Source: Alphaproteobacteria bacterium
GTDB taxonomy: Bacteria; Pseudomonadota; Alphaproteobacteria; Thalassobaculales; Thalassobaculaceae
Direction: 5' to 3'
Length of the DNA stretch: 44,433 nucleotides
NCBI GenBank assembly: GCA_022822665.1
Contig: JAJEAR010000041.1
Location: 1 to 44,433, forward strand
Positions 24,439-33,284 of this stretch are shown one piece after another. Each line of letters starts with the position of its first letter. The stretch's first letter is position 1. A program made the position numbers and the translations under genes. The notes below the pieces were generated by a model that saw only the letters and a list, made by a program, of their open reading frames with translations, searched no databases and had not been told where the DNA came from.

Positions 24439-25206
24439 TCAGGGCAAGGTTACGAGGCCGCCGGATGCAACATGGGTCTGGCCCGTGATGAACCCCGCGG
24501 CGTCGCTGAGCAGGAACCAGGTGAGCTCGGCGATGTCGTCCGGTGTCCCGAACCGGCGCGCGGGCGTGCTCTCTATGATGTGCTGCCTCAGGTCGTCGCT
24601 CATGTCCCGCGTCATGTCGGTGTCGATCAGGCCCGGTGCGACGCAGTTGACCCGGATCGCCGGACCGAACGCGATTGCGCAGTTGCGCGAGAAGCCGATG
24701 ACGGCCGACTTCGACGTGCCGTATGCAATCAGGCGATCCGCCCGGATCCTGGACGGAGCCAGACCGTTGATCGAGGCAATGCAGACGATGCGTCCGTCCC
24801 CGCGAGCCAGCATGCCCGCCTTGGCGCGCCACACGCAGTGAAAGGTGCCGTCCAGGTTTACCGACAGGATGCGGCGCCAGAGATCGACAGGCATGTCGAT
24901 GTCATCCTGAAACGAGGCGATCCCGGCGTTCGTGACAAGAAGGTCGACCGGTCCCCTGTCGCCCTCGATGGCTCCGAACATCGCATCGGTCTCCTCCATC
25001 GACGATACGTCCGCCCGGTACACGTCACCCTCGCCACCGTCGGCCCGGATCCGCGCCAGCGTCTCCCCCGCCGACTCTTCATCCGACGTGTAGTTGATCG
25101 CCACCCATGCGCCGGCCCGCGCGAGCCGGCGGCAGATCGCGCGTCCGATACCCCTCGATCCTCCGGTCACCAGCGCCACACGCCCGGCCAGGTCTCTCTC
25201 GGTCAT
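24439..25206 (-). CDS. Short-chain dehydrogenase/reductase (FabG-like)
   Basis: A classical SDR of 255 residues: TGGSRGIGRAI cofactor loop, TNAGIAS, the catalytic Ser in IVCIASINGLA, and YGTSKSAV for Tyr-Lys. VAPGLIDTDMTRDM and GQTHVASGG end the fold. FabG-like SDRs reduce 3-oxoacyl thioesters or other ketones; the substrate is not predictable. It is the third gene of a minus-strand set (GST, CmcJ-type protein, SDR; gaps of 39 and 53 bp). Confidence 0.93.
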   Translation of the reverse strand: MTERDLAGRVALVTGGSRGIGRAICRRLARAGAWVAINYTSDEESAGETLARIRADGGEGDVYRADVSSMEETDAMFGAIEGDRGPVDLLVTNAGIASFQDDIDMPVDLWRRILSVNLDGTFHCVWRAKAGMLARGDGRIVCIASINGLAPSRIRADRLIAYGTSKSAVIGFSRNCAIAFGPAIRVNCVAPGLIDTDMTRDMSDDLRQHIIESTPARRFGTPDDIAELTWFLLSDAAGFITGQTHVASGGLVTLP

Positions 25207-25259
25207 CTATGCCTCCGCCACTGCCCCGCGGCGCGGCCGCTGCCCGGCTCCGGTCTCCG

Positions 25260-26072
25260 TTAGAAAAATGCCATCGTCCGGACCTCGATGCTCTGTCGGG
25301 ACAGGGCGTTCGCCGGCGTGTTCGGGTCCTCGAAGGCGGTGTGACTCATGAACCGCGCCCGACCGTCCACCTCGCTGTCGTAGGTTTTCAGGAGCAGTGC
25401 CCGGTCCGGGTACATCCGCGGGAAGTACCACCACCGGTGGGTGTCCGAGTGGCGCATGACGAAGATCTCGCCGGTGCGCTCCCGGTACTTGAGCTCCATG
25501 ATCAGCAGGTCGTCATCGGACTGGGACCGCGCATCGCAGCACGCAAGCGGCAACTCCTCGACCGTTTCGAACAGGGGTTTCCAGACGTTGTAGAAGGCGA
25601 CCCTTCCGTTCAGCAGCGACTCCGCCTCGTCCGGTAGGATGTCGCGCACCCGCTGCGGCCCGGACTTCGGCGTGTAGTCGCAGTGTACAAGCTGCACAGC
25701 CGGTCGCCTGACCTCGGTCTGCTGGCTGAGGTCGTCGGGCAACCGGCGGCGAATGGTGTGGTCGAAGACCTCGACCCGCTTCGCCGCCGTGTGCCGCTTC
25801 ACGAAGCCGATGACCTGAGGATAGAACCCGGCCTTGATCGCCGCGTCATCGTCGAAGTCCGTGAAGCCGGCGTCGAAGTGCCCGACTTCGAATCCCTCGC
25901 GGTCGGCCGAGAACCTGTCGGCCAGCGGCCAGCCGTCGCGAATCTCCATCTCCCTGGTGTCGGTTCCCGGAGGATTGAGCTCGAGAGCCGGATCGGGTTC
26001 GTAGAAGTAGTAGTCAATCGGCCGGCCGTTATCGACGGAGTAGTTCAACGCCGCGCGCACGCTGCTCATCAT
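25260..26072 (-). CDS. CmcJ/NvfI family oxidoreductase
   Basis: A 270-residue protein. The C-terminal block is diagnostic: ERTGEIFVMRHSDTHRWWYFPRM, then RALLLKTYDSEVDGRARFMSHTAFEDP and SIEVRTMAF. Members include the CmcJ component of cephamycin biosynthesis, NvfI-like oxygenases and AsaB/GA4-desaturase-like fungal proteins. The HCDYTPKSGPQRV segment fits the HxD-type iron site of the family. It is preceded by a GST gene and followed by an SDR on the same strand, so it probably acts in oxidative conversion of a small molecule. Start ATG 26072 or 26069, GAGGGA upstream. Confidence 0.85.
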   Translation of the reverse strand: MMSSVRAALNYSVDNGRPIDYYFYEPDPALELNPPGTDTREMEIRDGWPLADRFSADREGFEVGHFDAGFTDFDDDAAIKAGFYPQVIGFVKRHTAAKRVEVFDHTIRRRLPDDLSQQTEVRRPAVQLVHCDYTPKSGPQRVRDILPDEAESLLNGRVAFYNVWKPLFETVEELPLACCDARSQSDDDLLIMELKYRERTGEIFVMRHSDTHRWWYFPRMYPDRALLLKTYDSEVDGRARFMSHTAFEDPNTPANALSRQSIEVRTMAFF

Positions 26073-26111
26073 CCGGGTTCCCTCGTCGTTCGCACGGCCG
26101 GACCGCCGTGT

Positions 26112-26756
26112 TCAGGCCGCATCGGGCAGCGTGAAACCCTCGCCCACATGTGTCGCCTTCCACCACGGCGCCGCCTCGACCCGCTCCGACATCCACCGCC
26201 GGATGTTGCCGTGGTTCTCGAGCGGCAGTTTCGCCCAGCCATGGAGGTGCATCGGCGCCGCCACCGCCACGTCGGCGATGGTCGGATGGTCGCCGCAGAC
26301 CCAGGTGCATTCGCCCAGGCGCGCATCGAGGATGCCAGCCAGCTTGTGGAAGTTCGGGGCCTCGCCGTCGAGCACCGACTGGTCCGCCGTATCGCCCAGC
26401 AGCGGCTTGACGCAATTCTCGACCAGATAGATGTAGCAGGTCCCGAACCAGGCGCCGCACTCCCACAGGAGCCAGCGGTTCACGTCGGCCCGGGTCTTCA
26501 GGTCGGTCGGATAGGCGCTCGCGTTGCCCGCCTTGTCGGCGGCGTACTGAAGGATCGCGTTCGACTCCCAGAGTACCAGGTCACCGTCGCGCAGCGCCGG
26601 GAGCGCAGCGTTCGGGTTGATCGCCGTGAATTCCGGGTTCTTCTGTTCGCCCTTGAAGTAGTCGACCTTGGTCAACGTGTACTCCGTGCCAATGAGCTTG
26701 AGCCCGGCGAGGACCTTCCGGCAGTTCACGGTGATCGGATCGGCAAGAATTTCCAT
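26112..26756 (-). CDS. Glutathione S-transferase family protein
   Basis: A 214-residue protein from ATG 26756 (GGGGAG upstream; the frame opens at 26783). The N-terminal thioredoxin-like domain contains PITVNCRKVLAGLKLIG, the cis-Pro loop in INPNAALPALRDG and the gamma-glutamyl-binding ESNAI. The all-helical C-terminal domain contains YPTDLKTRADVNRWLLWE and the capping segment TWVCGDHPTIADVAVAAP. The substrate is unknown. First gene of the GST-CmcJ-SDR group. Confidence 0.92.
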   Translation of the reverse strand: MEILADPITVNCRKVLAGLKLIGTEYTLTKVDYFKGEQKNPEFTAINPNAALPALRDGDLVLWESNAILQYAADKAGNASAYPTDLKTRADVNRWLLWECGAWFGTCYIYLVENCVKPLLGDTADQSVLDGEAPNFHKLAGILDARLGECTWVCGDHPTIADVAVAAPMHLHGWAKLPLENHGNIRRWMSERVEAAPWWKATHVGEGFTLPDAA

Positions 26757-27197
26757 CGGTCTCTCCCCTGTTGCGCCGATCACCGGCGCGGTTGCGTCGT
26801 CAAAGATGTATTCCGCACGGTGTGCATCTGCAACAGCGAACCTGTCGGTCCCGGCCGTCCGGCGTCGGATGGCGGAAGTCCCCGAAGTGTCCGCGCGCCG
26901 GAACCCGGGGGGCCGCCGCAGGCGTCCTGCGGGCCGGTATTCACGCTCCCGGCGGTGGTCTGAAGCATGTGCGCCCGGTCACGTGACCGCGGTTGCGGAT
27001 CCGCGCGCGTTGCCGGGGATCGCGGCATGCGTCCGGGAGGCATCAGACCGGTGGCTCCACGGCGAACAGTCCGGTCGCCCCGCTGATCGTGGGATGTTCC
27101 GGGTCCGGTTCACACCGGCCTGCACCCGGTCGCGGGATTCTGTATGCTGCCGCGCCGGCCCGCCGGTCGGCATGCGCAAGGAGGAGGGAGAATCTGC
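26757..27197 (+). other. Divergent intergenic region, about 440 bp
   Basis: It separates the minus-strand GST group from the plus-strand SDR-Ldh pair and so should hold both promoters. I see no convincing gene and no palindrome in it. Confidence 0.45.
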
Positions 27198-28097
27198 ATG
27201 GCGCGGTTGTGTGAGGGACGGGTGGCGATCGTAACCGGGGCGGCTCGCGGTGTCGGTCGCCAGCACGCCCTGGGTCTGGCCCGTCACGGTGCCCGGGTGG
27301 TGATCAACGATATCGGCGCCGAACTCGACGGCAGCGAGGGCGACGCATCGGCGGCGCACCAGGTCGCGGACGAGATCCGCGCAGCGGGCGGCGAGGCGGT
27401 CGTCAACGGCGACGACGTCAGCTCCTGGGAAGGCGCCCGGTCCATGGTTGACCAGGCCCTCGAGGCCTTTGGCAGGCTTGACGTGCTGGTCAACAACGCG
27501 GGGATCCTGCGCGACCGCATGCTGGTCAACATGACCGAAGACGAGTGGGACGCGGTGATCGCGGTGCACCTGAAGGGAACCTTCGCCCCGTCGCGCCACG
27601 CCGCCGCGCATTGGCGCCAGCTCTCCAAGGAGACCGGCGAGAAGGTCAACGCCCGCATCATCAACACCACCTCGACCTCCGGCATCTACGGCAATGTCGG
27701 ACAGACCAACTACGGCGCCGCCAAGGCGGGGATCGCGGCCTTCACCATCATCGCGGCACGGGAGCTCGGCCGTCTGGGGGTGACGGTGAACGCGATTTCG
27801 CCGACGGCCTACACCCGCATGACCGAGGGACTGCGCGAGTACAGCCCGGACGACATCGAGATCCGGGACCCGCGATGGGTGTCACCGACCGTCGTCTACC
27901 TTGCGAGTGCCCAGGCGGGCGACATCACCGGGCGGGTGATACAGGCCGGCAACGGACGCGTTGCGGTGTGCGAGGGCTGGCGGCGCGGCGCCGAGGTGGA
28001 CCAGCTGGAGGATCCGGAACAGCTTGGGCCGCAGATCCGAACCATGATCGCCCAGGCGCGCAAGAACTCCGGGATGGACGGACTGGAACTCGACTGA
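27198..28097 (+). CDS. Short-chain dehydrogenase (peroxisomal MFE-2-like SDR subgroup)
   Basis: A 299-residue protein from ATG 27198, with GGAGGGAG 7 bases upstream. VTGAARGVGRQHALGLARHGARVVINDIGAELDG is the cofactor region, with an Asp that favours NAD(H); DVLVNNAGILRDRM, TSTSGIYGNVGQTNYGAAKAG (Ser-Tyr-Lys) and VNAISPTAYTRM follow. This signature (NDIGA..DG, NAGILRDRM, GNFGQ.NY) is that of (3R)-hydroxyacyl-CoA dehydrogenase-like SDRs. A 60-residue C-terminal extension follows the core. It is 46 bp upstream of an Ldh-type dehydrogenase. Confidence 0.92.
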   Translation: MARLCEGRVAIVTGAARGVGRQHALGLARHGARVVINDIGAELDGSEGDASAAHQVADEIRAAGGEAVVNGDDVSSWEGARSMVDQALEAFGRLDVLVNNAGILRDRMLVNMTEDEWDAVIAVHLKGTFAPSRHAAAHWRQLSKETGEKVNARIINTTSTSGIYGNVGQTNYGAAKAGIAAFTIIAARELGRLGVTVNAISPTAYTRMTEGLREYSPDDIEIRDPRWVSPTVVYLASAQAGDITGRVIQAGNGRVAVCEGWRRGAEVDQLEDPEQLGPQIRTMIAQARKNSGMDGLELD

Positions 28098-28143
28098 CAG
28101 GGCCGGTCCCGGCCAGCGAACCGGGGCAACCGGGGGCAGAGCC

Positions 28144-29229
28144 ATGGCGCGATACCCGGAAGGAAGAGCTGAACGGCGCATCGCGCCCGGCGTGCTCGCA
28201 CGGCAGGTCACGGAGATTTTCGCGGCCTGCGGCATGTCGGGCCCCGACGCGTCACTGCTGGCCGACTCGCTGGTGCATGCCGACCTGCACGGCATCCACT
28301 CCCACGGCGTGCTGCGGGTCCCCGACTACGTCGCCAAGCTCACGCACGAGGGCGTGAATCCGCGCGGTGTGCCGCGGGTCGTGCGGCGTACCGGCGGCGC
28401 CATCCTCGTCGACGGGGACAACAGCATGGGACAGGTCGGCGGCGCCTTTGCCATGCGCCAGGCGATCGAGAGCGCACGGGCCAGCGGCATCGCGGCCGCT
28501 GCGGTGGGCGGCAGCAATCATTGCGGCACCATGGACTACTACGTGCGCATGGCGATTGCCGAGGACATGATCGGCATCGCCACCACCAATGCCCTGCCGA
28601 CCATGGCCCCTTGGGGCGGGGTCGACAAGATCATCGGCCTCAACCCGATCGGAATCGGCATTCCGGCCGGCGACGAGGAACCGGTGGTGCTGGACACCGC
28701 ACTGGGAGCCACGGCCCACGGCAAGATCCGGGTCTACCACCAGAAGGGAGAGCCGATCCCCGGGGACTGGGCCTTTGACCGGCACGGCCGGCCGACCACC
28801 GATGCCGCCGCTGCCCTGGACGGGCTGATCCAGCCGATCGGCGGCTTCAAGGGGCTCGGGCTCGCGGTCTGCATGGGCATCCTCGCCAGCCTGCTGTCGG
28901 GCGCGGGCTACGGTACCGAGTCCGGCACCATGGAGACCGGTGCGATCGCGGGCGCCGACGGCCAGCTCTATGCGGCGATCAATGTTGCGGCCTTCGAGGA
29001 CGTCCGGACCTTCAGGGAACGGGTCGACACGGTGGTTCGCCAGATCCGGACCTCCCGGCGCGCCGAGGGCACCGATGCCCTGCATGCGCCGGGCGCCATC
29101 GAGGCGGCAACGGCTGCGCACCATCGCCGGAACGGCATCCCGCTCAACGATGTGACGCTCGCCCATGTCCGCGAGGCGGCCGGCACCCTTGGCGTGGCCT
29201 TCCTGCTCGACGGACAGGCTACATCCTGA
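28144..29229 (+). CDS. Ldh family (malate/L-lactate/sulfolactate-type) oxidoreductase
   Basis: A 361-residue NAD(P)-dependent 2-hydroxyacid dehydrogenase of the LDH2/MDH2 fold, distinct from Rossmann LDHs. [15 protein letters not shown] carries the conserved His; [27 protein letters not shown], and [12 protein letters not shown] are standard. [21 protein letters not shown] near residue 235 is also typical. The substrate could be malate, ureidoglycolate, sulfolactate or another hydroxyacid. The stop overlaps that of the convergent carboxyltransferase gene by 11 bases. Confidence 0.92.
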   Translation: MARYPEGRAERRIAPGVLARQVTEIFAACGMSGPDASLLADSLVHADLHGIHSHGVLRVPDYVAKLTHEGVNPRGVPRVVRRTGGAILVDGDNSMGQVGGAFAMRQAIESARASGIAAAAVGGSNHCGTMDYYVRMAIAEDMIGIATTNALPTMAPWGGVDKIIGLNPIGIGIPAGDEEPVVLDTALGATAHGKIRVYHQKGEPIPGDWAFDRHGRPTTDAAAALDGLIQPIGGFKGLGLAVCMGILASLLSGAGYGTESGTMETGAIAGADGQLYAAINVAAFEDVRTFRERVDTVVRQIRTSRRAEGTDALHAPGAIEAATAAHHRRNGIPLNDVTLAHVREAAGTLGVAFLLDGQATS

Positions 29230-30826
29230 ACACGCCGAACCGGGTCGGTTCGACCGGCCGGTTGAGCGACGCAGAGATCGACAGCGCCAGGACCATCCGT
29301 GTCTGGCGCGGGTCGATGATTCCGTCGTCCCACAGCCTGGCAGACGCGTAGTAGGGGTGGCCCTCGCGTTCGTACTGTTCGCGGATCGGCGTCTTGAACG
29401 CCTCTTCCTCTTCCGCCGACCAGGTCTCGCCGCGTGCCTCCAGGCCGTCGCGGCGCACCGTGGCAAGCACGCTCGCGGCCTGTTCCCCGCCCATCACCGA
29501 AATCCGGCTGTTCGGCCACATGTAGAGCATGCGCGGCGAGTACGCCCGCCCGCACATGCCGTAGTTGCCGGCCCCGAACGAGCCGCCGATGATCACGGTG
29601 AACTTCGGCACAGCGGCACAGGCGACGGCGGTCACGAGCTTGGCTCCGTCCTTGGCGATGCCGCCCGCCTCGTAGCGGCGCCCGACCATGAACCCGGTGA
29701 TGTTCTGCAGAAACAGCAGCGGGATGCCGCGCTGGCAGCACAGTTCGATGAAATGCGCCCCCTTCAGCGCCGACTCCGAGAACAGGATGCCATTGTTGGC
29801 AAGGATTCCCACCGGGTACCCGTGGATGTGGGCAAAACCGCACACCAGGGTGCTTCCGTAGAGCGCCTTGAATTCGTCGAGCTCGCTGCCGTCGACCAGT
29901 CGTGCGATCACCTCGCGCACGTCGTAGGGAATGCGGACGTCGCGCGGGACCACGCCGAGCATCTCGTCGGCATCATGCAACGGCTCGCTAACCTCGCGCA
30001 TCACCACGCCCGCCGGCTTGCACCGGTTGAAGTGGCTGACGATGCGCCGGGTCAGTGCAAGCGCGTGCTGGTCGCTGGCGGCATAGTGGTCGGTGACGCC
30101 CGAGGTCCGGCTGTGCACGTCGGCGCCCCCCAGGTCCTCGGCGCTCACGACCTCGCCTGTCGCCGCCTTCACCAGCGGCGGGCCGCCGAGAAAGATCGTG
30201 CCCTGGTTGCGCACGATCACCGCCTCGTCGCACATGGCCGGGACATAGGCGCCACCGGCGGTACAGCTGCCCATCACCACCGCGATCTGCGGGATCCCCA
30301 TCGCCGACATGGTCGCCTGGTTGTAGAAACTGCGCCCGAAATGCTCCCGGTCGGGGAAGATGTCGTCCTGGTGCGGCAGGTTGGCCCCGCCCGAGTCCAC
30401 CAGGTAGATGACCGGCAGGTGGTTGTCCCGCGCGATCTCCTGGGCACGCAGATGTTTCTTGACCGTCATCGGGAAGTAGGTGCCGCCCTTGACCGTCGCA
30501 TCGTTGCAGATGATCACCGTTTCCTGGCCGCACACCCGGCCTATCCCGGTCAGGATTCCGGCGGACGGCGCGTCACCGCCGTACATGCCGTGCGCGGCCA
30601 GCTGCGAGAACTCGAGGAACGGCGACCCCGGATCGACCAGGTGCTCGATACGGTCCCGCGGCAGCAGCTTGCCGCGGTCCAGGTGACGCCGGCGCGCGCG
30701 CTCGCCGCCACCGCCGCGAACCGCAGCGCACTCGGCCTCGAGATCACGGACCAGGTCCCGCATGTGCGCGGCGTTCGCCTGGAACTGGTCAGATCCGGTG
30801 TCGATCTGGCTGCGGATGACTGCCAT
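29219..30826 (-). CDS. mccB: Acyl-CoA carboxylase carboxyltransferase subunit (methylcrotonoyl-CoA carboxylase beta-like)
   Basis: The carboxyltransferase half of a biotin-dependent acyl-CoA carboxylase; 535 residues from ATG 30826, the normal MccB length. [58 protein letters not shown] and the C-terminal oxyanion segment [19 protein letters not shown] identify the family. Methylcrotonoyl-CoA (leucine breakdown) is the most likely substrate. The usual operon partners (isovaleryl-CoA dehydrogenase, biotin carboxylase subunit, hydroxymethylglutaryl-CoA lyase) are absent. Instead it sits 13 bp downstream of a DsbA-type isomerase gene. Confidence 0.9.
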   Translation of the reverse strand: MAVIRSQIDTGSDQFQANAAHMRDLVRDLEAECAAVRGGGGERARRRHLDRGKLLPRDRIEHLVDPGSPFLEFSQLAAHGMYGGDAPSAGILTGIGRVCGQETVIICNDATVKGGTYFPMTVKKHLRAQEIARDNHLPVIYLVDSGGANLPHQDDIFPDREHFGRSFYNQATMSAMGIPQIAVVMGSCTAGGAYVPAMCDEAVIVRNQGTIFLGGPPLVKAATGEVVSAEDLGGADVHSRTSGVTDHYAASDQHALALTRRIVSHFNRCKPAGVVMREVSEPLHDADEMLGVVPRDVRIPYDVREVIARLVDGSELDEFKALYGSTLVCGFAHIHGYPVGILANNGILFSESALKGAHFIELCCQRGIPLLFLQNITGFMVGRRYEAGGIAKDGAKLVTAVACAAVPKFTVIIGGSFGAGNYGMCGRAYSPRMLYMWPNSRISVMGGEQAASVLATVRRDGLEARGETWSAEEEEAFKTPIREQYEREGHPYYASARLWDDGIIDPRQTRMVLALSISASLNRPVEPTRFGVFRM

Positions 30827-30839
30827 CGACCGCGCGGTC

Positions 30840-31460
30840 CTACCAGCCGCCGCTCTCGAGCCAGCGGTCGAGATGATCGATGCGGTCGGCACCCCAGAAG
30901 GGTTCGTCATCGACGATGAAGTAGGGTGCGCCGCAGACCCCGGCGGCAACCGCGACATCGACCTCCTCGCGCAGCCGCTGCTTGAGGTCGGGCCCGGCGA
31001 TCGCGTCTTCGAAACCGGTCATGTCGATGCCGCATTCCCCGGCGATGTCACGGACCGCCTCGGGCGTGGTGATGGTCCTGCCATGGCCGAAGGTCTCGAG
31101 GAAGAGGCGTTGCCCCAGCCTGCGCGCCGCCGCCTCGTCGCGATCCTTCAGCCAGTAGAGCGCGCGTGCCGGCACCACCGAGAGGAACGGGCACGGATCG
31201 GGAAAGCTGAGCGGCGCACCCTGGGCCCGGGCGCAGCGCGCAAGGTCCCGCATCGAATAGTCGCCCTTGAGCGGCTGGGCCATGAGCGGTTCGCTGCCGG
31301 TGTGCTGCATGATGGCGCCGAGCAGGATCGGGCGCCAGTCGACCGGGCGTCCGTGACGCGCACAGATCCCGTCGATCACCTGGGAGGCCAGATAGGCATA
31401 GGGCGACGAGAAGTCGAAGTAGAACCTGACCGGTGAACCGTCGGGCTTGTGTTCCATCAT
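30840..31460 (-). CDS. 2-hydroxychromene-2-carboxylate isomerase-like DsbA-family protein
   Basis: A 206-residue protein, ATG 31460 or 31457 (GGGAGG upstream; the second ATG has better spacing). [15 protein letters not shown] is the glutathione/active-site Ser segment of HCCA isomerase and kappa-class GSTs. The [32 protein letters not shown]-terminal pattern confirms it. The reference enzyme is a glutathione-dependent step of naphthalene degradation; relatives act in other aromatic pathways. It is followed 13 bp later by the carboxyltransferase. A damaged partial copy of this gene lies at 34085-34392. Confidence 0.9.
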   Translation of the reverse strand: MMEHKPDGSPVRFYFDFSSPYAYLASQVIDGICARHGRPVDWRPILLGAIMQHTGSEPLMAQPLKGDYSMRDLARCARAQGAPLSFPDPCPFLSVVPARALYWLKDRDEAAARRLGQRLFLETFGHGRTITTPEAVRDIAGECGIDMTGFEDAIAGPDLKQRLREEVDVAVAAGVCGAPYFIVDDEPFWGADRIDHLDRWLESGGW

Positions 31461-32083
31461 GATCCTCCCGATGCGTCTGACAACAGCGACAGTCGGCGAT
31501 CCGGCGGCGCGCCGCCCCTCGCGATCGCGCTGCACGTTAGGCACGGGGGAAGGCCGGGGCAAGCGTCCTGCGTCACGACGGTGTCCGCACAGGACCGTGG
31601 CAACAGGGCTCGTTGTTTCCGGACCGGAATTCCGGGGTCACACCGGGGCGACCGTTCTCCCAAACATGGCTCGGTGCTTCCCGATCGACCGGACGAGCGT
31701 ACGAGGACCCCTGTTGCAGTGGTGGACACCATCCGCATTGCGCAACACAGGACGCGGCATTACCGGCTGGACACAGGCGAAGTTGACCTGCCTGCACACC
31801 CGCATCACGAACATACTCCGGGACGCAACGCACAAGGCGGCGACGAGGCAGGCGGGCGACTACGACCGGGCTGCAATGTTGCGCGGCGCCCGGTCTCTGC
31901 TCGACACGCAAGACGCCGGAGGGGGTCGTACAAACAGGACATGCCGGGGTGTTCTTCCGGACGCCGCTGCTGGATTACGTGCTCTGCCGGCAGTATTTTC
32001 CGCTGCACGCGCTCGGCCTCCATGATTGCCGCCGCCGGGACCGGCTGAACCTCGCCGCCCCCGCGGCCGAAGACGCGCGGCGT
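31461..32083 (+). other. Stretch of about 620 bp with no supported gene
   Basis: Open frames on both strands lack ribosome sites and clear family signatures. A plus-strand segment near 31800-31920 (QAGDYDRAAMLRGARSLLD) resembles a UvrB/UvrC interaction motif, which may be a remnant or a chance match. Confidence 0.45.
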
Positions 32084-32935
32084 TCAGTCGTCGGAGCGCG
32101 AAGGCTTGCGGGCCAGGAAGAAGAACACCGGCGTAAACATACCGGACCTGCCGCCTTCGACCAGCGCGTCCGCCGCCACATTCAGCAGCGTGCTGACCGC
32201 GCGGGAGCCCTCCGGAAACAGCCGCGGCCTCTCTCCGACCCGCAACGTCAGATTGGTGAGGGCGCGGCCGAAAGGCGTGCGCGGGATGCTCGAAAGAGTG
32301 AAGTCGCGGCCCTGCAGGGCGCGGTACCAGGGCATTCCGGGGTCCGACTCGGGGGCGCGGTCGCTGGCTTCCGGCAGTTCGAACCCGGCTGCGTGCAATG
32401 CGTCGCAAATCTCAGGCATGGACGCGATTTCCGGCAGCGCATTCCCAACCATGATTCCGTTCCTGATCAACTGGTGTTCCGCGTTTTCAGGGTCCAGATC
32501 ATCGGTGACGCACCACTCGTAACCCAGGAAACAGGCGCCCGGGCGCAGGACGCGCAGGGCTTCGCGGGACGCGCCCGCCTTGTCCGGCGCCCGGGGCATG
32601 GACTTGATGGCGAATGCGGCATCGTAGCAGTCATCGCCTTCGGGAATTCGCATGTAGTCGCCGTGCATGAAGCGGCACCGCGACCCGACATCACGGGCGT
32701 GATGTCTCGCGCGCTCGATCCGGTAGGTGTTGTTATTGATCCCGACAAAGCCGGCTCCGGAATAGCGTGCCAGGTTGGCCATCGGCCCGCCGACCCCGTA
32801 TCCCACATAGAGCACCTGCATCCCCGGCTTCAGGGCCAGCCGGTCGGCGAGATCATGCTGGCACCTGAGCGTGGCGCCTTAAAGCTCTCGCCGCGGCGCC
32901 CCGGTGCGAAGTGAAAGGACTGGCCCCAGCCGAAC
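32084..32935 (-). pseudogene. Sterol C24-methyltransferase-like protein, N-terminally frameshifted and degenerate
   Basis: From codon ATG 32821 the frame reads 245 residues that align end to end with eukaryotic-type sterol methyltransferases (Erg6/SMT). VGYGVGGPMANLARYSGAG and GINNNTYRIERARHHA match SAM-binding region I and the N-N-N-x-Y motif. YEWCVTDDLDPENAEHQLI, then MPWYRALQG and a C-terminal EGGRSGMFTPVFFFLARKP match the sterol-MT C-terminal domain. Upstream, GWGQSFHFAPGRRGESFK is present in another frame and LRRHAQ / QHDLADRLALKPG in further ones, so at least two frameshifts break the N-terminal part near 32860. The first ~60 residues are missing, ending at the toxin gene. Region I is LYVGYG (not LDVGCG), and the YAIEATCHAP motif is FAIKSMPRAP. 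It is judged non-functional. Confidence 0.82.
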
Positions 32936-32954
32936 GCATTGCGGGCGGTGCCGC

Positions 32955-33281
32955 TCAGCGGATTTCGATCAGCGTCTCACCCGCCGCGAGCGCGGCCGCG
33001 ACGGTTTCCAGGCGCGGGGCCAGTTGCGCGCGAAGCGCGGCATTGGTCGTGTTGCCGAGCCTGATCCAGACCACCTGGAGCCCCGGCATCAACCGTGCGC
33101 GCTCGGCGAAATCCACGTCCTTGGACCAGATGACGGCGCCCAGGCGGCGCGCCTCGGCCTCGATCCGCGAGTCGGTGGCGGGACCGATGCCGAGGTCGCT
33201 CACATGGTCCGAGGGATGGCCCTCCGCGGTAAGCCACCGGGCGAGGCCCGGCGGCAGTTGCGCGTCGATGAGGAAGCGCAC
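32955..33281 (-). CDS. DUF5615 family PIN-like toxin
   Basis: A 108-residue protein opening MRFLIDAQLPPGLARWL, the first acidic strand of the PIN-like DUF5615/Mut7-C type fold. The second acidic site is in VIWSKDVDFAERARL, and VVWIRLGNTTNAAL is the C-terminal core segment. The family is the predicted RNase toxin partner of DUF433 antitoxins. Its ATG lies 3 bases after the stop of the DUF433 gene, the normal antitoxin-toxin layout. Its 3' end abuts the broken sterol-methyltransferase remnant by about 20 bp. Confidence 0.88.
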   Translation of the reverse strand: MRFLIDAQLPPGLARWLTAEGHPSDHVSDLGIGPATDSRIEAEARRLGAVIWSKDVDFAERARLMPGLQVVWIRLGNTTNAALRAQLAPRLETVAAALAAGETLIEIR

Positions 33282-33284
33282 GGA

